Below, in pieces: positions 8,311-17,282 of a stretch of DNA of 64,000 nt. The notes beneath the pieces were generated by a model. It ran no database searches. It was not told the origin of the DNA and saw nothing but the letters and a program-made list of their open reading frames with translations. This DNA comes from Chloroflexota bacterium (GTDB lineage Bacteria > Chloroflexota > Dehalococcoidia > CAUJGQ01). Location: positions 1 through 64,000 of the forward strand of contig CAUJGQ010000138.1 of the NCBI GenBank assembly GCA_963170165.1, in the 5' to 3' direction. Numbering within the stretch: position 1 is the first letter of the stretch; each line of letters starts with the position of its first letter. A program made the translations under genes and the position numbers.

Positions 8311-10527
8311 GTGTTCGCAGCCCCGCGACCACGTGCCTTCGCCCTGTTTGGTGGACTTCTGCTGCTGATCTCGCTGTTTGCGGTCCTTGCCTGGTATCGT
8401 GCTACGCCCGTCCGTGCCGCGGCCAGCGCAACTAAGGACTGCCGCGGACCTGGCAACGCCAAGACCGCTTTCATCAACGACCCGGTGACGTGCACGGTGG
8501 AGGTACGGGCAACGGCTGGGGAGTTGATCACCAACGCGACGGTGTCTTTCACCCAGGCGTCGCAGAATTACACCAACTGGACCGTCACGCCAGTAAGCCC
8601 CACCTGCACGGTCAACTCAGGAGGGACGTGCAGCGTCAGTCCGCTCACCCCAGCGTTCGTGTTCACGCTCACGTGTACGGGTACGTGCCTCGACGTGTCG
8701 GTGTTCTTCAAAGAAACGCTCCAAGTCACCGACGCCACGCCCAACAACATTTATCAGAACATCGTTATTTCGACGCCACCACTGCCGGCCACGACGGTGC
8801 TGGCCAATGTCTTTGATCCCGCGTTTAGCATCGTCTCGGTCTCGGGACCGCCGGGACGTACCTTCTTTGCCGTTCCTGAAGAGAACGTGCCTGCCCCACT
8901 AGCCACTGCTCCCTGTACCTTCTCCAATCCGTGCACCATCGCTCGGGCGGTTGATCTGGCGCGGGACGCGGACACCGTCGTGATGCTGCCGGGCACGACC
9001 GGGCAGTACAACATCAAGGCGACCATCCGCGTTCATGAGTTACTGACGATCCAGGCCAGCTCTGGTGACAAGGTGGTGCTCAAGGCGATACCGGGAATCA
9101 CCATCTTTGAGGTGACGGCGCAGGGCGGCCCGAACCTACACGCGACGATCCGTGACTTCACCATGGGCGGCAACTATCAGGCAGGCTCCAGCGCTGCCGC
9201 GATCGTGCTACGGGATGACTACTACACCGAGATCGCGAACAACATCATTGGCGCCCAGGATCTGCCCATCAATAACGGCATCGTCCTCTCGAACAGCGAT
9301 CACGCAAACATCCACGACAACACCGTCCAAGGCTCCAGCCACCTGACATTCACGCCCGTCCTTGAGGTTGGCCGCAACACCAGCGGCTTCGGCGTCGTCA
9401 CGCTGGAGTGCTTCGGCGGCACGCCCGGTGGCGTCTCCGACAGCGTCACGGTCTACCGCAACCTGTTCACCAATCAGCTCATCGCCGGCGTATGGCTGTG
9501 CTCCGACGGCGCAGGCAAGCACGAGATCCGGGAGAACACCTTCCGCGGCAACTGGCGCGGCATCGCCCTCAAGGACACCACCAACACCACCGTGGCCGCC
9601 AACACCCTGACCGACGACCGCAGCGACGGCATCATCCTATACGGCGCGTCGCTGCGGAACACCGTCAGCGGCAACCGCGTCGAGTCGCACATCGCAGCCG
9701 CAGCGGCGGGCATTCGCGTTGGCTGGATCGCCGACCCGGTGATGCCGCTTTCGAATTTCATCACCGGCAACGTCCTGATCCGCGATACGATCGGCATTCA
9801 CATCTTTGGTGCACGCACCACCATCGTTCAGTCCAACGAACTCAAGATCTCCGGCAACCGCACGGCGGTGCTGGTGACGCCCTCTACCACGCCGCTGGAC
9901 CCCGGCACACAGCCGTTCGACACGGAGATCACCAGCAACGTGATCGTGTTCATCGGCCCGTGCAACGCGGTGGTAGGCTGCGGCATCCGGCTGGTGGGCA
10001 CGACCGTACCGGTACTGGCCATCAACAATGACTGGGGTCTGCGCCGGACCGCTGATGTTGAGGGGGTGGTATGGCACCGGCGCGATGACCCGGTGCTCGG
10101 CCAGGTAACGTTCGAGCCGTTCAAAGATCAGGTGCTGGCCACCATCACCCCCAGCCCGACACCCAACCCATTCGCCACTGCGCCGCCCGGCGCGACCGGC
10201 ACCCCTGGCGCTGGTAACGGTAACGGTAACGGCAACGGCAACATCAATGTCATGACACTGAACCTGGACCCTGGCTGCGCGCCGCTGTCCTGGCCGGGCG
10301 CGCCGGGTATGTCCGTGGTCGACGCAATCATGACCATCCAGCCGGCGGGCGCCCAACGTACCGCCGTGATCTGGCGGCGCGACAGCGAGGGCTGGAAGGC
10401 TTGGGGGCCGGGGTTGCCCTCCGGTGCGCCGCGCAACGTCTTCACGCTGGAGCGTGGCGACCAGCTCACGATCTGCATCGGCGCTCGTGCCACCTGGACC
10501 ATTCCCACCCAGCTCGGCGGGCCGTAA
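8311..10527 (+). CDS. Exported right-handed beta-helix protein
   Basis: 738 residues from the GTG at 8311, which has AAGGA six bases upstream; the upstream extension to 8134 is Arg-rich and buries the signal sequence. Residues 1-40 are a signal peptide or anchor (FALFGGLLLLISLFAVLAW). Residues ~50-160 form a beta-rich, cysteine-containing domain. Residues ~200-600 carry parallel beta-helix repeats typical of pectate-lyase/NosD-like folds: repeated N-N-x-I and G-N-x-I/V turns (NNGIVLSNSDHANIHDNTV, ENTFRGNWRGIALKD). A Pro/Thr/Gly linker with a GN repeat precedes a ~95-residue C-terminal domain. It is probably surface or secreted, perhaps acting on polysaccharide. TGCTATCAT near 8266 may be an extended -10. 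Confidence 0.8.
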   Translation: MFAAPRPRAFALFGGLLLLISLFAVLAWYRATPVRAAASATKDCRGPGNAKTAFINDPVTCTVEVRATAGELITNATVSFTQASQNYTNWTVTPVSPTCTVNSGGTCSVSPLTPAFVFTLTCTGTCLDVSVFFKETLQVTDATPNNIYQNIVISTPPLPATTVLANVFDPAFSIVSVSGPPGRTFFAVPEENVPAPLATAPCTFSNPCTIARAVDLARDADTVVMLPGTTGQYNIKATIRVHELLTIQASSGDKVVLKAIPGITIFEVTAQGGPNLHATIRDFTMGGNYQAGSSAAAIVLRDDYYTEIANNIIGAQDLPINNGIVLSNSDHANIHDNTVQGSSHLTFTPVLEVGRNTSGFGVVTLECFGGTPGGVSDSVTVYRNLFTNQLIAGVWLCSDGAGKHEIRENTFRGNWRGIALKDTTNTTVAANTLTDDRSDGIILYGASLRNTVSGNRVESHIAAAAAGIRVGWIADPVMPLSNFITGNVLIRDTIGIHIFGARTTIVQSNELKISGNRTAVLVTPSTTPLDPGTQPFDTEITSNVIVFIGPCNAVVGCGIRLVGTTVPVLAINNDWGLRRTADVEGVVWHRRDDPVLGQVTFEPFKDQVLATITPSPTPNPFATAPPGATGTPGAGNGNGNGNGNINVMTLNLDPGCAPLSWPGAPGMSVVDAIMTIQPAGAQRTAVIWRRDSEGWKAWGPGLPSGAPRNVFTLERGDQLTICIGARATWTIPTQLGGP
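10213..10242 (+). repeat. Hexamer repeat encoding Gly-Asn linker
   Basis: Five in-frame copies of GGTAAC/GGCAAC encode (GN)5 in the linker of the beta-helix protein. Such tracts can change length by slippage without changing frame. Confidence 0.8.
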
Positions 10528-10729
10528 GGGGGTAGGGAGTGCGGGCCGGCGCTCACGCCCCCGGTTGCGTGATGCAAGCACCGTCGTCGTGCTGCCCCCG
10601 CGCCTTCATGCGGGAGAGGCGCTCTCGCCGTGGAGCTGTGACCACGGCATCCCTGCGCAGCGTTTCCCCTTCGCCCGCGTGCGGCAGTGGGGCCAGGGGG
10701 TGAGGGCACCTCCGCCAGTCACGGCGCCG

Positions 10730-11410
10730 CTAGTCCTCGTCCTCGGCGCGAATGGGACCGGTGAGACCGGCTTGGGCGGCGATGGCGGCGGCGTGGGCGC
10801 GGGAGTGAACCTGGAGCTTGTCCAGGATATTGCGCAGATGCACTTTGACCGTGTTCTCAGCGATCACCAGCTCATCCGCGATTTCGATGTTGCTAAGCCC
10901 GCGGCCTACCAGGCCCAGGATCTCGCGCTCGCGGGCAGTGAGCCGCTCCGTACCAGCGCCATCAATGGGCGGGGCCATACGCTGGAAGGCGCCGACCAGG
11001 TCACGCGCCAGGTGCGGCGTCACCACCGCGCCACCTTCGGCCAGGGTCGCAATCGTGCGCGCCAGGTCTTCGAGCGCCACGCTTTTCACCTGGTAGCCGC
11101 GGGCCCCGGCACGGACAGCGGCAAACAGGTCTGACTCCTGCTCTGAGACCGTAAGCATACAGACGGCGATGGCGGGGTTTGCCGCGAGCAACCGCCGGGT
11201 GACCTCCACGCCGCTCATCCCCGGCATGGACAGATCCATCAGCACCACATCGGGGCGCAGCACGGGCGCCCGTCGCAACGCTTCTTCTCCACCGGCAGCC
11301 GCGCCGACCACGTCGATTCCGGGGACCTGCGATAGCAGGTTCACCAGCCCGTCGCGGAACAGCGTATTGTCATCCACCACCAGAACCCGGATGCGGTCGC
11401 TCTGGGTCAC
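10730..11410 (-). CDS. NarL/LuxR-family response regulator
   Basis: 226 residues from a GTG with GAGGGG upstream. The receiver has D13/D14, phosphoacceptor D59 (VVLMDLSMPGMSG), T87 and a lysine in GYQVKS. The output is a LuxR-type helix-turn-helix at about 158-210 (LTAREREILGLVGRGLSN then IAENTVKVHLRNILDKL). It should bind DNA when phosphorylated by a HisKA_3-type kinase. No kinase is adjacent; the four-GAF HisKA_3 kinase at 58.6-61.2 kb is the only such kinase in the window and could be its partner. Confidence 0.92.
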   Translation of the reverse strand: MTQSDRIRVLVVDDNTLFRDGLVNLLSQVPGIDVVGAAAGGEEALRRAPVLRPDVVLMDLSMPGMSGVEVTRRLLAANPAIAVCMLTVSEQESDLFAAVRAGARGYQVKSVALEDLARTIATLAEGGAVVTPHLARDLVGAFQRMAPPIDGAGTERLTAREREILGLVGRGLSNIEIADELVIAENTVKVHLRNILDKLQVHSRAHAAAIAAQAGLTGPIRAEDED

Positions 11411-11669
11411 AATTTGACCCCTCTCTGGTCTGCGAGCTTGGCGCCGGCGCGCCCGACGGCTGCGCGCCGCGTCGCATAGAGCGTACCAGAGTAGTTATCA
11501 TCTTGGACCAATTCGAGATACTACATCCCGCGTATTTGCAGAACGGGCGCGCGATGGGCAGCACGGCACGAACACCGGCGGACACCTGGTGAGCGCGGGA
11601 GGCAGTATGCTACGTGCTCCGCACTGGCCACCCGTATCCACCGGCGGCTGCCCGCAAGACGTTTGCTGC

Positions 11670-12599
11670 TCACCGACCGCCGCGCAGGCGCGGGTCTAGC
11701 ACGTCGCGGAGGGCATCCCCGAAGACGTTGAAGCCAAAGACGGCGAGGGTGATAGCCAGACCAGGCCAGATGGCAAGGCCCGGCTGGCTGCGCATGTACT
11801 CGCGGCCATCCACGCTGAGCATCTGCCCCCAGGAGGTCTCGCCGGTGGGGCCGAAGCCCAGGAAGCTGAGCGATGCCTCGGCCAGGATCACGCCACCCAG
11901 ACTGACGGTGGCGCCGACGAGAATCAGCGGCACCACGTTGGGCAAGATGTGGCGGACCATGATGCGTACGTGGCCGGCGCCGAGCGAGCGGGCCGCTTCG
12001 ATGTAGGGCATGCCCCGCAGCACGATCACGGCGCTGCGTTCTACCCGTGATCGGCCGGCGATACTGACGATGCCGATGCCAATGATCAGCGCCAGCAACA
12101 GATCGACATTCGGCATCCGGCGCACGATACCGAGCAACGTGATCAGGATGATCAGCTGCGGCATGGCCTGCCAGGCGTCAACCAGGCGCTGGACGATGGT
12201 ATCGAACCAACCGCCGAAGTAGCCGCTGCTCAGGCCGATGATCGTGGCGAAGAAGGTGCTGAGCGCCACCGCGCCAAAGCCGACCTTGAGCGAGATGCGC
12301 GAGCCGTACACCAGCCGGCTGAAGGTATCCTTGCCGGTGGCATCGGTGCCCAGCCAGTGGGCGGCTGATGGTCCCTCCAGCTTGTGTTTGAGGTCAATCT
12401 TGTTGGGGTTATGCGTGGCGATCTGGGGGGCGAAGACTGCCGCTACCGTCAGGATGAGAATCAGAAACAGACCGACCATCCCCAGCGGCTTCTTCCGTGC
12501 GAAGTGCAGGATGCTGCGCAGCACACGGAGCGGCAGCGGTCGCTGCTGTTCGCGGTGGGCGCCGATGGAGAGCGTCTCGCCAATGGTGGTCCCGGCCAT
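11670..12599 (-). CDS. Dipeptide/oligopeptide ABC permease, DppC/OppC type
   Basis: 309 residues. The N-terminal OppC-like segment (KPLGMVGLFLILILTVAAVFAP) is followed by a periplasmic stretch with HWLGTDATGKDTFSRLVYGSRISL, which is diagnostic of DppC/OppC. Several membrane helices then carry the binding-protein-dependent transport EAA-type loop (YIEAARSLGAGHVRIMVRHI). It pairs with the DppB-like permease. It is the last gene of the three-gene operon and starts 83 bases after dppB. No ATPase subunit is linked, so it must be supplied from elsewhere. Confidence 0.93.
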   Translation of the reverse strand: MAGTTIGETLSIGAHREQQRPLPLRVLRSILHFARKKPLGMVGLFLILILTVAAVFAPQIATHNPNKIDLKHKLEGPSAAHWLGTDATGKDTFSRLVYGSRISLKVGFGAVALSTFFATIIGLSSGYFGGWFDTIVQRLVDAWQAMPQLIILITLLGIVRRMPNVDLLLALIIGIGIVSIAGRSRVERSAVIVLRGMPYIEAARSLGAGHVRIMVRHILPNVVPLILVGATVSLGGVILAEASLSFLGFGPTGETSWGQMLSVDGREYMRSQPGLAIWPGLAITLAVFGFNVFGDALRDVLDPRLRGGR

Positions 12600-12682
12600 C
12601 GCAGGTGCCTCAGTTGGTCTCGGTTCCAGCAGGCGCCGGAGCGGGTACGCGATGGGAGGGGCGGGCGCCCCTCCCGCCGCAG

Positions 12683-13642
12683 TTAGAACCGAATGCGCGG
12701 ATCGATAAAGGTGTACGACAGGTCCACCAGCAGGTTGGAGAAAACTATCAGCGTGGCGAAGATGACGTTGGTACCCATGATCACCGGGTAGTCCAGGTTA
12801 CCCACCGCGCTGACGAGGTAGCGCCCCATCCCGGGAAGACCAAAGATACTCTCGAAGATCGCCGTGCCCGCTGCCAGCGAGGGCAGGCTGAGCCCGACCA
12901 CCGTGACAATCGGGATCAGCGCGTTGCGCAGCGCATGGCGCACGATCACCGAGCGGCCGGTTAGTCCCTTGGCCTGGGCGGTGCGGATGTAATCCTGACG
13001 CATCACCTCCAGCATCTGCGTGCGCATCAGCCGGACGAGTCCGGCGCTGGGGGTGAGGCCAATTAGCAGCGCGGGCATCGCCATGATCTTCAGGTGCGTG
13101 ATCGGGTCATCGTGCAGATAGGCGAAGTCCAGCGGCGGCGCCCAGTTAAACCACACCGATCCGAGGGTGATGATCAGGATCGCCAGCCAGAAGCCGGGCA
13201 TGGCATTGAGCAGGATCGCCAGCGTGCGCAGCACGTAGTCCGGCCAGCGGTCCTGCCGCACCGCCGCAATCACGCCCATCGGCACGGACATCAACAGCCC
13301 GGCAATCAGCCCAACGAACCCAAGCTCGATGGAGACCGGCAGGCGGTCTTTGATCTCGCCGGTAACCGAGCGGCCGTTGAACAGCGACTTGCCGAAGTCG
13401 CCGCGCAGCAGGCCACCGACAAACTCCAGGTATTGACCGGGCAGCGACGAGCTGAGCCCGTACTGCCGCTTCAGTTGCTCGCGCAGAGCCGGGTCCTGCC
13501 GGCCATACTCGGCGGCGATGATATCGGCCGCGTCGGCATAGACCAGCGGCACGATCACACGCAGCAGCGTGAAAACGATCAACGTCACGAGCAGCAACGT
13601 GATCAGCGCGAGCATCAGGCGACGAGTGAAGTAAGCCGCCAT
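12683..13642 (-). CDS. Dipeptide/oligopeptide ABC permease, DppB/OppB type
   Basis: 319 residues with six predicted membrane helices. Family marks: the N-terminal helix LITLLLVTLIVFTLLRV, the long periplasmic segment with YGLSSSLPGQYLEFVGGLLRGDFG, the EAA loop YIRTAQAKGLTGRSVIVRHALRNALIPIV cut here to its core TAQAKGLTG, and the C-terminal DLSYTFIDPRIRF, which is almost invariant in DppB proteins. The ATG has AAAGGTG upstream and lies 10 bases after the stop of the binding-protein gene. Confidence 0.93.
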   Translation of the reverse strand: MAAYFTRRLMLALITLLLVTLIVFTLLRVIVPLVYADAADIIAAEYGRQDPALREQLKRQYGLSSSLPGQYLEFVGGLLRGDFGKSLFNGRSVTGEIKDRLPVSIELGFVGLIAGLLMSVPMGVIAAVRQDRWPDYVLRTLAILLNAMPGFWLAILIITLGSVWFNWAPPLDFAYLHDDPITHLKIMAMPALLIGLTPSAGLVRLMRTQMLEVMRQDYIRTAQAKGLTGRSVIVRHALRNALIPIVTVVGLSLPSLAAGTAIFESIFGLPGMGRYLVSAVGNLDYPVIMGTNVIFATLIVFSNLLVDLSYTFIDPRIRF

Positions 13643-13652
13643 CGCTGCACCT

Positions 13653-15476
13653 TTAGCCCGTGTACTTGGACTTGTCGAACCACCACGTCTGCAGCACTTC
13701 CTGCGGCGCGGTCTCGGCGGTGTAAGCGCGGTGCGTGCCGCGGTTGCTCAGCCACGGCCAGTACAGCGTGAAACCGGCCGTCTGGCCCGGCCACGGGATG
13801 GTGTACATCTTGGTAGCCAGGTGGCGCTGGAGGTCCTTGATGATCGTCACGCGCTTGGCGGCGTCGAACTCGCGCTCCTGTTGCTCTACCAGGCTGTCCA
13901 CCCGCGGATCACCCTGCTTGCCAAAGCCGATCTGCTGGATGTTGGAGGAGCTGTGATAGTAGGCCTTCAGGTAGCCGGAGATGTCGAAGAACGTGGTGTA
14001 CGCACCAAAGCAGATGCCATTGAAGTCACCGGCGTTGGTCAGGTACCAGTACTTGGGCAGGTACTCGGTCTGGTAGTCGGGGTTGTTCTGCTTGAGCTTG
14101 AAGTCGCCGGTGGCGCCGATCATGCCCATGGCCACTTCGGCGTACTTCGGGAAGGTGGCGCCGTACTGGCCGCTGGTGATGTAGGTGAAGTCTGCCGGCA
14201 CGCCGCCGGAGAAGCCCGCGGCAGCCAGCAGCTTCTTCGCCTCGCCGGGGTTGTACTTGAAGTTGGCTGCCCCCTCGCCCAGATCGTTCTTCTGCGGGTC
14301 CAGCCAGTAGGCTTCCTCGCCGCTGGAGACGTGGCTGTGATAGCGGGAGGAGACGGGCCAGCCGGCATCTTTGAAAGCACTGAGGTTGCCGAAGGAGTCG
14401 ATCCACTGGTCACGGTCGAACATCATCGAGACGGCGCGCCGCACGCGTTCATCCAGGAACGGCGAGCCGGGGCGGAAGCCGAACTTGATCTGCTGCATCG
14501 AGCGTGAGAACTCGTCCTGCAGAACGACCAGCTCGGGCAGATCCTTCTTCAGCTGGATCTGATCTTCCGGCCGGACGGCGAAGTACCATACGCGCTTTGC
14601 ACGGAACTGCGCCAGCCCGGCAGCGTATTCCGGTACGATGGGGAAGTCAAAGCCCTCGACCAAGGGCTTCTGCTTGCTGTGCCAGTTGGGATTCTTGCGA
14701 TACTCGAACTTGACGCTGCGCTGGTAGTTCTCCAGCCGCCAGGCGCCGGAACCACGCACCTCGTTGCGCGGGTCAAAGCCGCCGTCGGACTCGCGCGGCA
14801 TGATCACCAGGTAGCGGTTGAAGGCCAGCATGGACAGCAGCGGCGAGTACGGGTAGGCCAGCTTGACTTCCAGTGTTGAGTTGTCAATCGCGGTGATGGA
14901 CTCAACCGGCGCCGTGGGATTGGCCTTGGTGGCGACGTCGGTGCGGTTGATGTTCGAGGATTCGAACTTCTTCCAGGAGAACGCCACGTCCTGGGCGTCG
15001 ACAGCGCGCTTGTTGGTCGGGGGGCGCTCATCGAAGAAGACGTCGTTACGGAGTTTGAGGATCAGCTTGGTGGGCTCGGGCTGCTCGTACTTCTCGACAA
15101 TGTCACCCAGGACATCGCCCTTGGCGGGCTGATCGCGGTAGCCGGGCTTGTACGTGAAGAGCCGGCTGTACACCCAGGTGCCGGCCGAAGCGGCGGCAGT
15201 GAACGATGGCGAGGATAGCGGATCGAGGTTGGTGACGTCGGCGGTGGTCAGGCCCTGGATGACACCACCGGGGACCGCCTGCGCGCCCGTATCCGGCCGG
15301 GTGCTGAGGAAGCTCTTGACCTCCTCTTGCTTGACCTCAATCGGGCGGCTGTCTTTGGTTTCCTCGGCCTTCTTGTCGCCGCCGCCACACGCCGCGATGA
15401 ACGCTGCGCTGGCGCCGAACATCGCTGCCCCACGCAGGGCAGCCCGTCGCGTGGGCCTGTACCGGTTCGCCTCCAC
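13653..15476 (-). CDS. Oligopeptide-type ABC substrate-binding lipoprotein (SBP_bac_5)
   Basis: 607 residues from a GTG with AGGAGGG upstream. The N-terminus has a twin-arginine stretch (TRRAALRGAAMF) followed by a lipobox-like AAFIAAC, so it may be exported by Tat and lipid-anchored. The rest is a family 5 extracellular solute-binding protein: ITAIDNSTLEVKLAYPYSPL, RRAVSMMFDRDQW and a long C-terminal lobe. The substrate class is oligopeptide, opine or glycoside-like and cannot be narrowed. It is the first gene of the operon with the two permeases. The 274 bases upstream (15477-15750) show no gene. Confidence 0.92.
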   Translation of the reverse strand: MEANRYRPTRRAALRGAAMFGASAAFIAACGGGDKKAEETKDSRPIEVKQEEVKSFLSTRPDTGAQAVPGGVIQGLTTADVTNLDPLSSPSFTAAASAGTWVYSRLFTYKPGYRDQPAKGDVLGDIVEKYEQPEPTKLILKLRNDVFFDERPPTNKRAVDAQDVAFSWKKFESSNINRTDVATKANPTAPVESITAIDNSTLEVKLAYPYSPLLSMLAFNRYLVIMPRESDGGFDPRNEVRGSGAWRLENYQRSVKFEYRKNPNWHSKQKPLVEGFDFPIVPEYAAGLAQFRAKRVWYFAVRPEDQIQLKKDLPELVVLQDEFSRSMQQIKFGFRPGSPFLDERVRRAVSMMFDRDQWIDSFGNLSAFKDAGWPVSSRYHSHVSSGEEAYWLDPQKNDLGEGAANFKYNPGEAKKLLAAAGFSGGVPADFTYITSGQYGATFPKYAEVAMGMIGATGDFKLKQNNPDYQTEYLPKYWYLTNAGDFNGICFGAYTTFFDISGYLKAYYHSSSNIQQIGFGKQGDPRVDSLVEQQEREFDAAKRVTIIKDLQRHLATKMYTIPWPGQTAGFTLYWPWLSNRGTHRAYTAETAPQEVLQTWWFDKSKYTG

Positions 15477-15750
15477 GGTCTGTTTCCCTCCTCACAACCA
15501 CACGCCGGCAGCCTCCCCGCGCCCTGCGCCGCTCCGGCCCCCGGCGCACCGATGTCTTGCTCCCCAACAAGACGCGCTACATGTACCACTTCGTACGCAC
15601 CGGTGTCAAAACAACGATCACCACCGCACTCCGGCTGGTGTCTATCGCCGGATGCCGTCCAGAACTATCATGTGATGCCGTTCACAACGAGGGATCCGCC
15701 CGGCGTGAATCGCACACCGGGCTGCGGTACACTGCCTGTAGGGGGCAGCA

Positions 15751-15987
15751 ATGGGGGACAGCAGCGCGGCGTACCGGGCGGCCTTCGAGCGCTGGATGGA
15801 TGACCTGCGCCAGGTGCACGCCGTATTGCTAGACGGTGAGAGGTTGGAGCCGATCAAGCGCATTGCCCTGTTGCGGCGGGAGAGTCACAGCAAGGAGCGC
15901 TACGAGCAGGAGCGGGCACGTCTGCTGGGCCTGCCTGCCGATGACACGCCCGACCCGTTCGCCGGCTCTGGGAGCTCGGGCTCATGA
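15751..15987 (+). CDS. Small hypothetical protein upstream of ccdA
   Basis: 78 residues, charged and helical (AAYRAAFERWMDDLRQVHAVL then SHSKERYEQERARLLGLP), with a Gly/Ser tail. AGGGGG precedes the ATG, and TACACT at 15728-15733 is a plausible -10. The stop overlaps the ccdA start (ATGA), implying translational coupling. I do not recognise the family; the genetic link suggests a role tied to membrane thiol transfer. Confidence 0.7.
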   Translation: MGDSSAAYRAAFERWMDDLRQVHAVLLDGERLEPIKRIALLRRESHSKERYEQERARLLGLPADDTPDPFAGSGSSGS

Positions 15988-16724
15988 CCGTTGAGAGCGC
16001 CTTTGGTCCCGCCGTCGCGCTCGCCGCCGGCGCCGTGTCCTTTCTCTCTCCTTGTGTGCTACCGCTGGTGCCGATTTACGCGGCCCAGATGGCCGGCGCC
16101 ACGGCCGGCGGTGCTGCTTCCCGGCGTGACACGTTCATCCGCTCCCTGATGTTCGTGCTCGGCTTCAGCGCCGTCTTCATCGTTATGGGCGCCAGTGCCG
16201 GGTTCGTCGGCTCGCTGCTGGTGGACCACGAGCGCACGCTCGCGCAGGTGGCCGGGGTAATACTGATCGCCTTCGGCCTGCATCAGTCCGGCATCATGCG
16301 TATCCCGCTGTTGTATCGCGCGCTGGGCGGCGGCGGTCATGGTAACCCGCGCGGGTATACTGGTTGGGCGATTGTCGGCGGCGGGCTGGCGATCGCCTGG
16401 CTGCCGTGTATCGGCCCGACGCTGGGCACGATTCTCGGCATGCTGGTGGCCGGGGCCAGCAAAGTCACCGCCGTCAAGGGCGCGGTCCTGCTGACCTTCT
16501 ATTCCGCCGGGCTGGCCATCCCGTTCCTGATCACCGGTCTGCTGGCCGGCCGCATGGGCGCGGCGCTCAAGCGGCTCAATCGCGCCATCCCGGCTATCGA
16601 GCTTGCCAGCGGCGTCGTGATGATCGCGGCGGGCGTGCTGATCCTCACCAACCAGCTGACCATGCTCAACCCGTACTTTGAGCGCTTTGACGTCTTCGGC
16701 ATCGGCTCTTCCGGCGGGCTGTGA
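15984..16724 (+). CDS. ccdA: Cytochrome c biogenesis / thiol transport protein CcdA
   Basis: 246 residues with about six membrane helices. It belongs to the CcdA/DsbD transmembrane family, which passes reducing equivalents from cytoplasmic thioredoxin across the membrane. The two key cysteines are visible in LSPCVLPLVPIY (helix 1) and AWLPCIGPTLGTILG (helix 4), each in the expected Pro-rich context. The start overlaps the preceding small gene by four bases. No cytochrome c assembly gene follows. Confidence 0.92.
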   Translation: MTVESAFGPAVALAAGAVSFLSPCVLPLVPIYAAQMAGATAGGAASRRDTFIRSLMFVLGFSAVFIVMGASAGFVGSLLVDHERTLAQVAGVILIAFGLHQSGIMRIPLLYRALGGGGHGNPRGYTGWAIVGGGLAIAWLPCIGPTLGTILGMLVAGASKVTAVKGAVLLTFYSAGLAIPFLITGLLAGRMGAALKRLNRAIPAIELASGVVMIAAGVLILTNQLTMLNPYFERFDVFGIGSSGGL

Positions 16725-16813
16725 TTTGCCCGCCCCTGCCCCCATTCGTAGAATGAAGCGTGCCCGGCCGCCGCTGCCGCATCACTCCCGCGTGCGCGCC
16801 TCAGGAACCGCCG

Positions 16814-17260
16814 ATGCCAAATGACCACGGTCTGGACCTGGACGAGATCTTCGAAGTGGTGGACACCGCGGAAGTCCTGATCATCCGGTTTCATATGCCG
16901 TCAGACCGGCGGTTGCTGGTGGATACCCGCTCGACGCCGGTAGACCCGCCGATGGTGCGGATGGTCGGCCGCGCGTCATCGGTGGAGGAGCGCTTCCGCA
17001 GCATCAAGAAACTGCGCCCGCGGTTGCCGCTGCCAGAGCGCATCCTTTCCTTCCAGTGGCCCCGGCATATCCGCAGCCTGGCGGAGACCGGCGTTTGGGA
17101 CCGCATTGTCCAGCGGATGGCGGCCTCCGGCCATCCCGGCGCCATCACGGATTGTGAGTCGATGTGGCAGGAACTGGTGCGGGCCGAGCGCAGCGAAACC
17201 GTCGCCGCCATCACCGGCGGCGAGGGCTGGCAAACGATCTGGGAGCGTAAGCGCCCGTAG
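16814..17260 (+). CDS. Conserved hypothetical protein
   Basis: 148 residues from the ATG at 16814, which has AGGAA six bases upstream; the longer frame to 16760 reads Cys/Pro-rich leader and is less likely. It is soluble and acidic at the N-terminus (DEIFEVVDTAEVLIIRFHMP), with a basic middle (RFRSIKKLRPRLPLPERI). TAGAAT at 16749-16754 could be a -10. It lies 22 bases before the threonine aldolase, suggesting co-transcription. Function unknown. Confidence 0.68.
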   Translation: MPNDHGLDLDEIFEVVDTAEVLIIRFHMPSDRRLLVDTRSTPVDPPMVRMVGRASSVEERFRSIKKLRPRLPLPERILSFQWPRHIRSLAETGVWDRIVQRMAASGHPGAITDCESMWQELVRAERSETVAAITGGEGWQTIWERKRP

Positions 17261-17282
17261 CCGCGACGCGAAGGTACCGGCG